NCBI RefSeq assembly: GCF_004011695.2
Contig: NC_082405.1
Span: forward strand, 2,169,001 to 2,233,000
Length of the DNA stretch: 64,000 bases
Source of the DNA: Ascochyta rabiei
Taxonomy: Eukaryota > Ascomycota > Dothideomycetes > Pleosporales > Didymellaceae
Reading direction: 5' to 3'
Positions within the stretch are counted from its first letter, which is position 1. Each line of letters opens with the position of its first letter. Position numbers and translations under genes: made by a program. Positions 55,425 through 64,000 of the stretch are shown one piece after another. Under the pieces are notes generated by a model. It made no database searches. It was not told the origin of the DNA and saw only the letters and a program-made list of their open reading frames with translations.

Positions 55425-56121
55425 TTAATTCTTATCTTTAGGCTAGAACTACTCCCTAACCCTACGTTTAGCATCCCTACTAACTGCCTTACTGCTTACT
55501 TTGTAGTTATATAGTATAGTAATGCAGCGCTTGTTACTATACTTAGTAACATAGGTAATAAGCTATCTATATATGCTATATTATAGCCTAGGCCTATATT
55601 ATATATCTTATTAGAGTTAGCTAGCTATAAATTCTAGATTTGTAGAAAATATATTCCTTAATCCTTGTCTTTAAGCTGGTAACGCTCCCTGACCCTACGT
55701 TCAGCGCCCTTGCTGACTGCCTTGCTGCTTACTTTGTAGTTATATAGTATAGAAATGCAGCACTTATTACTATACTTAATAAGATAGGTAATAAGCTATC
55801 TATATATACTGTACTTTAGCCTAACCTATATTACATATCTTATTAAAGTTAGCTAGCTATAAATTCTAGATTTGTAGAAAATATATTCCTTAATCCTCGT
55901 CTTTAAGCTGGTAACGCTCCCTGACCCTACGTTCAGCGCCCTTGCTGACTGCCTTGCTGCTTACTTTGTAGTTATATAGTATAGAAATGCAGCACTTATT
56001 ACTATACTTAATAAGATAGGTAATAAGCTATCTATATATACTGTACTTTAGCCTAACCTATATTACATATCTTATTAAAGTTAGCTAGCTATAAATTCTA
56101 GATTTGTAGAAAATATATTCC
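55425..56121 (-). repeat. Three ~232-bp RIP-mutated copies of the PPR gene 3' end
   Basis: The copies carry the equivalent of the PPR stop codon at about 55425, 55658 and 55890 (the real one is at 56122). Each contains about 200 bases derived from the coding end plus about 30 bases of flank. In the gene CGCTCGCTTTGTAGTCGCGC; in the copies TGCTTACTTTGTAGTTATAT. The copies at 55658 and 55890 are almost identical, including their RIP changes. Bases next to the stop (CTGACCCTACGTTCAGCGCC) are untouched in those two but mutated in the outermost copy. Confidence 0.93.
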
Positions 56122-58008
56122 TTAATCCTCGTCTTTAAGCTGGAACCGCTCCCTGACCCTACGTTCAGCGCCCTTGCTGACTGCCTCACCGCTCGCTTTG
56201 TAGTCGCGCAGCACAGCGACGCAGCGCTCGTCGCCGCGCTCGACGAGGCGGTCGATGAGCCGTTCGTACGTGCCGCGCCTCGGCCTGAGACGCGCGTTGC
56301 GCATCTCCTCGAAGTAGGCCAGCGCGTCGTCGAGGTCGTCGCCCTGCTCGCACACGAGAATCAGGCGGTCGTACGTGATGCGGTCGGGCTGCAGGTTCAG
56401 GCTGATCATCTCGGATGCGAGGTACATGGCCACGTCTTTGCGGCCCGACTGCGAGCACCCGCGGAAGAGGAGGTTGAAGGTTTCCGTGTTAGGGCCTGAG
56501 GGGCAGACGGTGTGAAGCGCTTTGTACATTTCGAGGGCGTCTGGGAGGGCGTTCAGGGCCGTGGAGGCTGCGATGCAGCAGTTGACAGCGGCCGTGGGGA
56601 CTTTGCGGCCCTGGGCTTCGAAGTCCTGAAGGAGAGTGAAGGCATGGAGGGGGAGAGTTGCGGTTTCTTCGGTGCCGTCGGAGCGCGTGGTGGGTGCGGA
56701 TGGAGGGGCGTTGCGCAAGTACCAATACAGTGGGTGGCATGTGCCGGCGTCGACTTTGAGGTTGGCGTCGGTCATGATGAGGATGACGGAGAGGGCGTCG
56801 GAGAGGGCATTGGCTTTGAGGTAGGCGGCGATGAGGAGCTCGTAGTGGTGCGTGGTGAAGACGGTCTCGCGCTCGGTGAGGAGGCGGAAGACGTCGGTTG
56901 CGAGCTGGACGTCACCGTGGCGTGAGGCGAGGGAGAGGACCGAGAGACAAGTGCCGGTGGGGGGCTTGAGGAAGCCGGGCTGGACTTGTGCGGTCCACAC
57001 CAGGCGTGCGGCGTCGTGCTGTGATCGTTAGTAAGCGGACTGGAGGAGAAGTGAGGAACGCACCAGGTGATGCTTGGCGGCGGCATCCAACATGGCGCCC
57101 CACAGCGCGTTGCTCAGCTTGACGCCTGCCGCAGCGCCTGCCGTGTTTGTGCTCGTTGCGCTCTCCTTCAGGCCGAGGACGTAAAAGGCCTCCTCGATTT
57201 CGCCAAACTCCAGTAACAGCCACATGGCCTCGCTGAACACCCACTCCTCCACCCTGACCTGCTTGGCGCACATGTCCTCAAGCATCTCCAGCGCCTGCTC
57301 GAACAAGCGGTCCCTCAGCAGCCCCGCGACGACGAAGTTGTGACCGCGGTCAGACAACGTGAACCAGCGCTCTTTCATGTACTCGAGCACTTCTGCTCGC
57401 AGGAGGTAGTCTGGGTGCACCGCGAGCGCCTCCAGCACATTCTCACACCCCCTGGCGTCCAGCTCCACCTTCTCCGCCACCCCTCCCTCTGACGTCGAGT
57501 CGGCCCAGAAGCCCATGTCCTCGAGCACCTTGCGCACCTTGCCCGCGGTGCCGTCGACGCTGCTGGTGAAGCTGTGCAGGATCGCGGCGTACATGTCCTT
57601 GTCGGGCCGCTGCCCCCGGTCCTTGACCAGGACGTTGCAGATCCTCATGACCTCGTCGAAGTGGCCTTTGAAGCCTTCATGGCGCAGGCTCTCGTACAGG
57701 ACGTGCGTGGGCAGCTGCACGAGCGGCGTCTTCTCGCGGGCGCTGCGCGGCACGCGGGGGGCGTATTGGTCGCGCGAGGTGGGCGGCGGGGCGTGGGGTT
57801 GTGTGAAGAAGGGCGATGCAGAGGGCGCGCTGGCTGCGGCGCTGTACGGGCGCTTCTGGCACTGCGGTGCGCGCGTGCTACGCTGGGGCCGTGGGCTTAC
57901 AATCGTGGAGCCGCCGATGCGCGCGGCTTTGGGGGCCAGGGCCTTCGGAGGGAAGCCAGGGCAGAGACATCGCCACAGCGCGTCGTTGACAAAGGCGCGC
58001 GGTGGCAT
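56122..58008 (-). CDS. Pentatricopeptide-repeat (PPR) protein, probably mitochondrial, 613 aa
   Basis: Exons, in transcription order, are 58008-57064 and 57018-56122 (45-nt intron with an ACTAAC branch point). The N-terminus is Arg/Ala/Ser-rich, ending near SQRPYSAAAS-like sequence (here QKRPYSAAASAPSAS), a likely matrix presequence. Helical 35-residue repeats run from about residue 100 to the end, for example MYAAILHSFTSSVDGTAGKV, TETFNLLFRGCSQSGRKDVA and ITYDRLILVCEQGDDLDDAL. Such proteins bind organelle RNA in fungal mitochondria; the target is unknown. The tail is charged, ending RFQLKDED. The 3' coding end has been copied three times downstream. Confidence 0.85.
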
Positions 58009-58461
58009 TGGCGCTGTTGGTGGTGCTCAAGGTTGGATGCCGTTGAAGCTTCACATTCGAGATGGCCCGTGTGCAGTCGATCTTGCGCAGTGACCATTGA
58101 TGCACGAAATGTTACTGCCTGTATCACCACAGGCGTGCCGAGCCTGGCTTTCTGTAGAGCAACGGTAGCGGAAAGATCGAGCTACAAGCGTACAAGTCTC
58201 GATTCGCAGAGGTAGCCCACGAAATACAGTCTACGCACGAGCGTACAAGTGGTCAGAAGACTACAAGACACCAGACCCAAAGCTTCCCACCCAGGATATC
58301 AATCCGTGTCTCTCCGTGAGCTTCAGTTCTGGACATGCCAATGAGTGCGACGGACAGCAGTCCAGCCGGGCACATCACTGCCCAGGGAGCAAGCAGGCAG
58401 GTCAAGATCACAAGGCGCAGTGTGAGAGATGGGTTCGGCGCCGGTTGAAGTGAATGCCGGG

Positions 58462-58503
58462 CCCTCTCTGCCGGACCCTCTCTGCCGGACCCTCTCTGCC
58501 GGA
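58462..58503. repeat. 14-bp perfect tandem repeat, three copies
   Basis: CCCTCTCTGCCGGA is repeated three times without change. Confidence 0.93.
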
Positions 58504-59799
58504 CAGTGTTGTGATGGGCCGACTGGGTAATCTTCGGCTGGTAGTACTTTACAATGAGGGGGGACTCCCTGCCTCTTCTGCAGTGATCCATCTATTCTTA
58601 CCTGCAATACACTCTTTACCTTGATCTGTCTCACCACGTGCTACTACAATTATCATCGTTGTTCCTAGCAGTGGTGGTGCGTCACTGCTTCTCTGCTTGT
58701 ATTAGTTCCACCAGGTAAACGAAGTCTCCGGGTAAAACAGATGGAGCTAAGATCGAGGATGCACACACGTTCCAAACGACCAAGAATTGCATGTTGTTGT
58801 GATATATCCATACATGTTCATGCCAGGGACACTCGACTCTGCTGTCTCCGTCTTCGCGCGCGGGAATACGCAGTACCCAACCCGAGACGGTCCGAGCAAA
58901 GCATGCTGCACAGAATGATACACCCTTGCCAATGACGCGCGCAGACGTTGAACGACAACAACGACTAGTGAGTGGGGCATAGTGTGCACAGTCCCGCTTT
59001 GAAAGGTCTCCACCCAAAGCACGAGGACATGCTCACGCGTTCGACTGTGCAGCCCCCTTCGCGAATAAAAGAATTAAGAAAAACACTGACAAGACAGATC
59101 TGCCCATGTCCGGTTTGACGCCCTATTCACTAGCGCGGCCCTTCAAGGCCCGCCCTGACTGGGATTTGGCTTCAGGGTGCGGGACGTGCCATGATGCCCC
59201 AACTTGAAGGTGGATAGATCTGCCATACTGGGGACAGCTGAATGAGAGCTCGAAGTCCCGTAGTGCGAGTCAACCAAGCAAGTCTCAGGAGGGCTTTTGC
59301 TGAGGCTTTACAGCTGGCTATCTCTGTCTCTAGAAAGGCTGCGTACGTGAAGTGACGATTGAAATGAAGATGATGATAAGACTCAGCGTGAAGAGGTAGA
59401 GATTCGAAAGGTACAGCTAGTCAGCAGACAGTCTACACGGGTCCGTCCTAAACTCTCTACTTCAACGTAATGTTCTTGAAGGCATCATGTCGTGGTATTG
59501 CAGCTTTGTTCTCACTCACCGCTTATCGTGTCCAGTGGCAAGTTCCAACTGAACATAATGTCAAAGCCTAGTACAGAAAGCCAGGTCAACGCGCCCGTGA
59601 AGCAGGAAACAGATAGACGAATCTGCGCTGCGGAAGACATCACCGTTTGTGGGGTTCGATCTCGGTGATGAACGTCTGGAGGCCGACTGGGGCCCCATGA
59701 TCCCATATGCTCGGAAGATGGGGTTGTCATTTACCAGATTACACCGCTGCCGCATTTCCTCCATGGGGAAGCATTGGGAAGCGAACATGTCATGGCATG

Positions 59800-60072
59800 T
59801 CAAAGAGCAAAATTCGTCATCTCGTCGGCGTTTGACATTCGGGGGTTCCCTGATTCACCCGGCCGTTTCTCTAGCGCGATTCCGATGCTGCCCGAATACG
59901 ATCGTGCACGAGCATGAAAATGCCTCTGGGGATCGTTAGGCACGGCTTCAAGTGCATCGACTTGTTTTCTAGGGCCTCCAGGTTTTCGCAGAGGCGCTAC
60001 GTTCGGGGTATACGGGGTAATTGGGGCCCCATTATCGACGTTGAGCTGACGCAAGGGGGAAACGATGTCCAT
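59800..60072 (-). CDS. Possible small gene or exon, 90 codons
   Basis: From ATG 60072 the frame reads MDIVSPLRQLNVDNGAPITP and continues with Pro/Arg-rich sequence that looks like the start of a regulatory, disordered protein. The stop is at 59800. An intron with donor GTGCCTAACG near 59935 or later is possible, and a further coding-like stretch lies at 59561-59803. I could not find splice sites that join them in frame, so this may be an exon of an unresolved gene or a relic. Confidence 0.3.
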   Translation of the reverse strand: MDIVSPLRQLNVDNGAPITPYTPNVAPLRKPGGPRKQVDALEAVPNDPQRHFHARARSYSGSIGIALEKRPGESGNPRMSNADEMTNFAL

Positions 60073-62396
60073 GTTGTTGGCGGACACGAGCGCGAGTGTC
60101 GTTATTGGCCTCGACTTGCCTGGTGCGAGACTCGAGCCTGGCCTCCTGTGTACTGCGCTTGTACGTACCCGCCGCAGCCACACCTCGAGAGATAAATTGC
60201 GCAAGCACGAGTGAGCAGAGACAGTGGAGATGGCTCCGTCAGAAAGACATGTAGTTCTATCTGATGCAAGCGATGTGGCAAGCGCTTTGATATCAATCCT
60301 GACCTTCAGCTTCCTTTCGCAGACTAGGCAAGCATCGCAGCCAAGATGTGCGAATTGAATTTTCATTGCACGCGCATAAGCGTCCGGGCGCCGCGTGAAC
60401 GATTCACCTGAGCTTCGAGAAACGGTCGGCTTGAAGGTGGAATCCCGTCCAACTGGTGGATACCCGCTCAACGTGAAGTTTTTGTTTTTTGCTCACCGGA
60501 GGGAAGTGGATGATAGTCCTCAGGACACGGCCATGGTCGAGGCTAGACGATCTTCCAAAGGAACTAGGGCACCGCCCGCGCCCGAAAAGAGCGCTTCCGA
60601 ACAGTTGGACTCGAGACGTGGTGTCAAACTATAGCTATGGAACTGTTGGTACTGTAAACTGCAGCATTAGCTCTAACATGTCCCAGGCTTGCGTCCAGCT
60701 TCTTGTAGCAGAGGTCGTCTGTCCTCTTTTGGCGATGCATGTCTGTCGCAAGATGGTGAAGACTCTGCTTGCCAAGGGAGGAGCCATTGCTGTTTGTGAG
60801 AGTCATGTTTCGGCACGCAAGATTTTGCACTCTCTCCACGCGTCAGACACGGCGTCTCGCAAGGCATGCCATGTCGGATATTGTACGAAGTCGGAGCTTG
60901 GCGGCGGGAAGGGCGCAAGCGGAAGACGTGTGAACAAGCGTGGAGGCTGGAAGCCAAGAGGGCTTGTGCATGCGCGGCCGCATGCGTTGGTGCAAGGAAA
61001 GTGTCAGACGTGCTTATTTCCGGTGCAGGTGGTGCAGGACAGACAGGGTGAGAGTCGTACAGCAAGAGCCGGATGACCGGGTTGACGTGCATGTTGTATA
61101 TGAAATTTCAGACATTTCTGCATGGTGACATCTCTGCGAGATCGGTGTTTCCAGAAAGAAAGCCGTAAGACGGCCTTCGGCACTCGCCCGCACCCACAAA
61201 TACCTCACACGATCAACAAGCAGCCTCTGAAGCGCTAGTCTTGTTCAAGCGTCGTGCCGGCTCGTCGGTGGTGACGGTGGAGACGTTTGGCTCACCAATG
61301 ACCGACTCTCGGTCGAACAAGGCGAGGGCGCCCTGGTGGAATGGAAATTGGTTCGTGGTGTGCCAGGCTGCTTGGGGCCTGCATAGCGTCGCAGTGCGAG
61401 CGAGAAAGGATTGTCATGCATCCACAGAGACGAAGCAGGCGAGTCGTGAAGGTCGTGGACAGGACCGTCGGCCAATCGCCTCATCTCGCAGCGCGCCAGG
61501 TCGGGGCACCTGCATTTCCCATGGACTGATGTCATTGGAGGCGAACAACAGCGCAGGGCAGGCTCAGTCCAGCGCAGAGAACGCAGGGACGGAATTTACC
61601 CCAAAATCTCGTCCATGGTCCAGAGAGGTTCCCTGCTGGAATCGTGAGGACAGAGAGGATCAACGAACAGGCCGTTTGGCGGTGGCGGCGGCGCCAAGCT
61701 AAAGCTTGTCTGGCTTAGCTGGGACCTCACACTGCTCACACGCACTCCAGCAGCCAGACCGGCGTCGGCTCTCGTATCGCCAGTCGGAAACGCTTGACAG
61801 ACGGATTCCAGCCTCAAGGTGCTATTGGCCACCCACCTCCGACCGCCTCACGACGTAACGCGTCCTGGTAAGGCGTTCATATCATCGGAGGCTTCCCATC
61901 CCCCGAGGCCGCCGAGTCGAGAAGCATCCAGGGGCCCCCCATTGCCAATAGCGCTGCCACCTCGCCGGCCTTTGACATCACTTGCACACACTCAATAAAT
62001 TCACGCACACCCGGGGTTTCGCCTTGCCGCCCCCCGGCGCGAGCAACCTGGCTGGGAATCCTTCTTCTTTTTTCTCCACACACCGGTGGGACCCAGTGTG
62101 GAGTCTGCACGGGGGTGCTCTCGCTTCTCGCGCCAGCTTTGTTTTCAGCTCGAAAGAGCCTTCGGACAGCGCTTCGACATGCATCTCCGGTATCCCCCAG
62201 GTGGACCTCCATCATGGCCAATGCCCACACGCCCCAATAATGTGGGGACGGGGGACAGAGTACAAGTAGCTCTCGCTCGCCTCCATCGCTGCTTCTTCAG
62301 CCTCTCCGTCTCCTTCACCCAGGCATCTCTCGTGTCTGTCGATTGACGCAGTCTCTCGTCTGTTCACTACTCACCTCATACCCACCCACCACAATC

Positions 62397-63944
62397 ATGC
62401 TCACTGGAAAGTCTCTCCAGATGACCCAGCTTCTGCTGGTCGTCTTACCCTCTTTCGTCTTGTTTGGTTACAACCAGTCTGGTGTTGGCGGTCTCCTGTC
62501 GCTTAGTGACTGGAACAAGCACTTTCCTTCGATCGACACGGTCCATGTTAGTGGCGCTCTGAAGAGCGAGAGGTCGACCAAGCAAGGTGCCGTTGTTGCC
62601 ACCTTCACCCTTGGTGCCCTCTTCGGCGCACTTACCTGTTCCTGGATTGGCGATGTTCTTGGTCGCCGCAAGGTCATCTTCGTTGGCGCTATCTGCACTC
62701 TTATTGGCGAGATCCTACAGTGCACCTCTTTCGGTATTGCCCAGTTCGTCGTTGGCCGCTTCATTCTCGGCTGGGGCGTTGGCCAGCTCAGTGCTACTGT
62801 ACCTGTCTGGCAGTCTGAGTGTTCGTCCTCTGCCAACCGTGGTAAGCACGTCGTGCTTGACGGCTGCTTCATTGCCCTGGGCTACCTCCTCGAGGCCTGG
62901 ATCAACCTCGGATTCTTCGAGCAGAACAACCTTCCTCTCCAATGGCGTATTCCTCTTGCCATCCCCACCGTTATCTCGCTCATCCCCATGGCCGTTGTCT
63001 TCGTTATCCCCGAGTCGCCTCGATGGTTGGTGAACAAGGGCCGCGTCGAGGATGCCAGGAAGAGCTTGTCTCAGTTCAAGGGCCTTGACCTCCACGATCC
63101 CGAGATTGCGTCTGAGATCAGCGCTATCGAACTTGCTCTCGAAGAGACAAAGGGCAGCGCCGTCAAGATCAGCGACATCTTCACTAACGGCAAGGACAAG
63201 CTGTTCTACCGATTCTCCCTATGCATCTTTCTGCAGTTCCTCCAGCAGATGTGCGGTTCCAATTTGATCTCCACCTACTCCACCATCATCTTCCAGCAGG
63301 GTCTCGGCCTTAGCTCGGAGACCTCCCGCATCCTGTCTGGTGGCGCACTCACCTGGAAATTCCTGTCCTGCTTTGTCGCCTTCTTTACTATCGACCGATT
63401 TGGTCGTCGCAAGCTCTTCATGTTCTCCGGCGCGGGCATGGCTTCGTGCATGTTGGCTCTTGCTGTCGCCTCCTCCTTCCCCAAGACCAACAACGCTGCG
63501 CAAATCGCCTCTGCGCTGTTCGTCTTCCTCTTCAACTTCTTCATCCCCGTTGGTTTCCTCGGCGCCAACTTCCTCTACTGCACCGAAGTCGCGCCCACAC
63601 GTCTCCGTGTCCCTATGGCCGGTATCTCAACCGCCAACCACTGGCTGTGGAACTTCGTCGTCAACATGGCCACCCCCGTCGCCATCGAGACCATCGGCTG
63701 GAAGTACTACCTCGTCTTCCTCATCATCTCCGCCATCATCGTGCCGGTTGTGTACTTCCTCTACCCCGAGACTATGGGCCGCTCGCTTGAGGAGCTTGAG
63801 ATGATGTTCAGCAGCGGCCGCAGCATCACCGGCATCGTGCGCGAGTCGAGGAGGCCGCTGACCGGCGGGTTCGCCAGCGACATCGTCTCTATCGAGAAGG
63901 GCGACGAGAAGAACGTCGACAAGGTCGAGTCGGTCCGCTCTTGA
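62397..63944 (+). CDS. MFS sugar transporter, 515 aa
   Basis: The start is ATG 62397 (MLTGKSLQMTQLLLVVLPSF). This is a 12-helix proton/sugar symporter-type permease of the plasma membrane. Family signatures are the loop motif GDVLGRRK between helices 2 and 3, GRFILGWGVGQLSATVPVWQ, PESPRWLVNKGR before the central loop, the QQMCGSNLISTYSTIIF segment (helix 7, QQ-G-N pattern), DRFGRRKLF in the second half, and PETMGRSLEELEMMF near the end. The length is typical. The substrate is probably a hexose or related sugar but cannot be set from sequence. Single exon; 3' end 56 bases from the window edge. Confidence 0.92.
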   Translation: MLTGKSLQMTQLLLVVLPSFVLFGYNQSGVGGLLSLSDWNKHFPSIDTVHVSGALKSERSTKQGAVVATFTLGALFGALTCSWIGDVLGRRKVIFVGAICTLIGEILQCTSFGIAQFVVGRFILGWGVGQLSATVPVWQSECSSSANRGKHVVLDGCFIALGYLLEAWINLGFFEQNNLPLQWRIPLAIPTVISLIPMAVVFVIPESPRWLVNKGRVEDARKSLSQFKGLDLHDPEIASEISAIELALEETKGSAVKISDIFTNGKDKLFYRFSLCIFLQFLQQMCGSNLISTYSTIIFQQGLGLSSETSRILSGGALTWKFLSCFVAFFTIDRFGRRKLFMFSGAGMASCMLALAVASSFPKTNNAAQIASALFVFLFNFFIPVGFLGANFLYCTEVAPTRLRVPMAGISTANHWLWNFVVNMATPVAIETIGWKYYLVFLIISAIIVPVVYFLYPETMGRSLEELEMMFSSGRSITGIVRESRRPLTGGFASDIVSIEKGDEKNVDKVESVRS

Positions 63945-64000
63945 GAAGGCATGGAAATGAAAACAGCAATGTAGTTGACAAAATACGTAGCATCATGACT

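Larger units (their letters stand above)
58009..62396. other. 4.4-kb gene-poor region of ordinary base composition
   Basis: Separates the divergently read PPR and sugar-transporter genes. It holds a 14-bp triple repeat, one low-confidence 90-codon frame (separate entry), and no TA-rich RIP signature. The last 500 bases are GC- and pyrimidine-rich and probably include the transporter promoter. Confidence 0.5.

Noticed and set aside
59561..59803. 80-codon frame next to the low-confidence small gene
   Set aside because: It looks somewhat coding, but no splice pair joins it in frame to the upstream frame, so it is not listed as a gene.

Overview
This 64-kb window is nuclear DNA of a filamentous ascomycete, most likely a Dothideomycete of the Pleosporales type. 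The evidence is dense protein-coding genes on both strands, short introns (44-58 nt, GT-AG, with CTGAC or ACTAAC-like branch points), and TA-rich stretches full of C-to-T and G-to-A changes that are typical of repeat-induced point mutation (RIP). The order is inferred from gene style; no marker fixes the species.

Layout. 1-4061: a host gene interrupted by a 3.6-kb hAT transposon that still has perfect 21-bp terminal inverted repeats and a perfect 8-bp target-site duplication; its transposase frame is ruined by RIP stops. 4.7-14.2 kb: a run of small single-pass membrane proteins, a HIG1/Rcf2-like protein and a five-exon, 1152-residue protein with a cytochrome-b561-like C-terminus. 14.6-25 kb: HAD dehalogenase, paraoxonase-like protein, the endosomal tether Vac1/Pep7, Met8 (siroheme synthesis), a METTL16-type RNA methyltransferase and two unknown proteins. 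25-38 kb: glutaminyl-tRNA synthetase, the P5A ATPase Spf1, an unknown three-exon gene and a ferric reductase. 38-64 kb: a small unknown protein, mitochondrial malate dehydrogenase, CDP-diacylglycerol synthase, an ATRIP/Rad26-type checkpoint protein, an M20 peptidase, carnitine acetyltransferase, a PPR protein and an MFS sugar transporter. Two long gene-poor stretches (37982-41706 and 58009-62396) are not strongly RIPed and hold no convincing gene.

Most genes are unrelated housekeeping functions. Malate dehydrogenase and carnitine acetyltransferase both serve acetyl-unit and C4 metabolism, and Spf1, Cds1 and Vac1 serve the endomembrane system, but there is no sign of a biosynthetic cluster.

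The most unusual signal is shared by several loci. The 3' ends of intact genes have been copied in direct tandem just downstream of the gene, and the copies carry RIP-type mutations while the gene does not. This is seen for VAC1 (copy 17404-17536), the M20 peptidase (130-bp array 51610-52113 plus a further degraded copy), carnitine acetyltransferase (55199-55424) and the PPR gene (three ~232-bp copies, 55425-56121). A related two-unit tandem lies between MDH and CDS1, and small tandem repeats sit directly after the stop codons of the paraoxonase, GlnRS and MDH genes. In two arrays neighbouring copies share the same RIP changes, which suggests amplification continued after RIP. I know of no named phenomenon that covers this. 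All alignments were made by eye.
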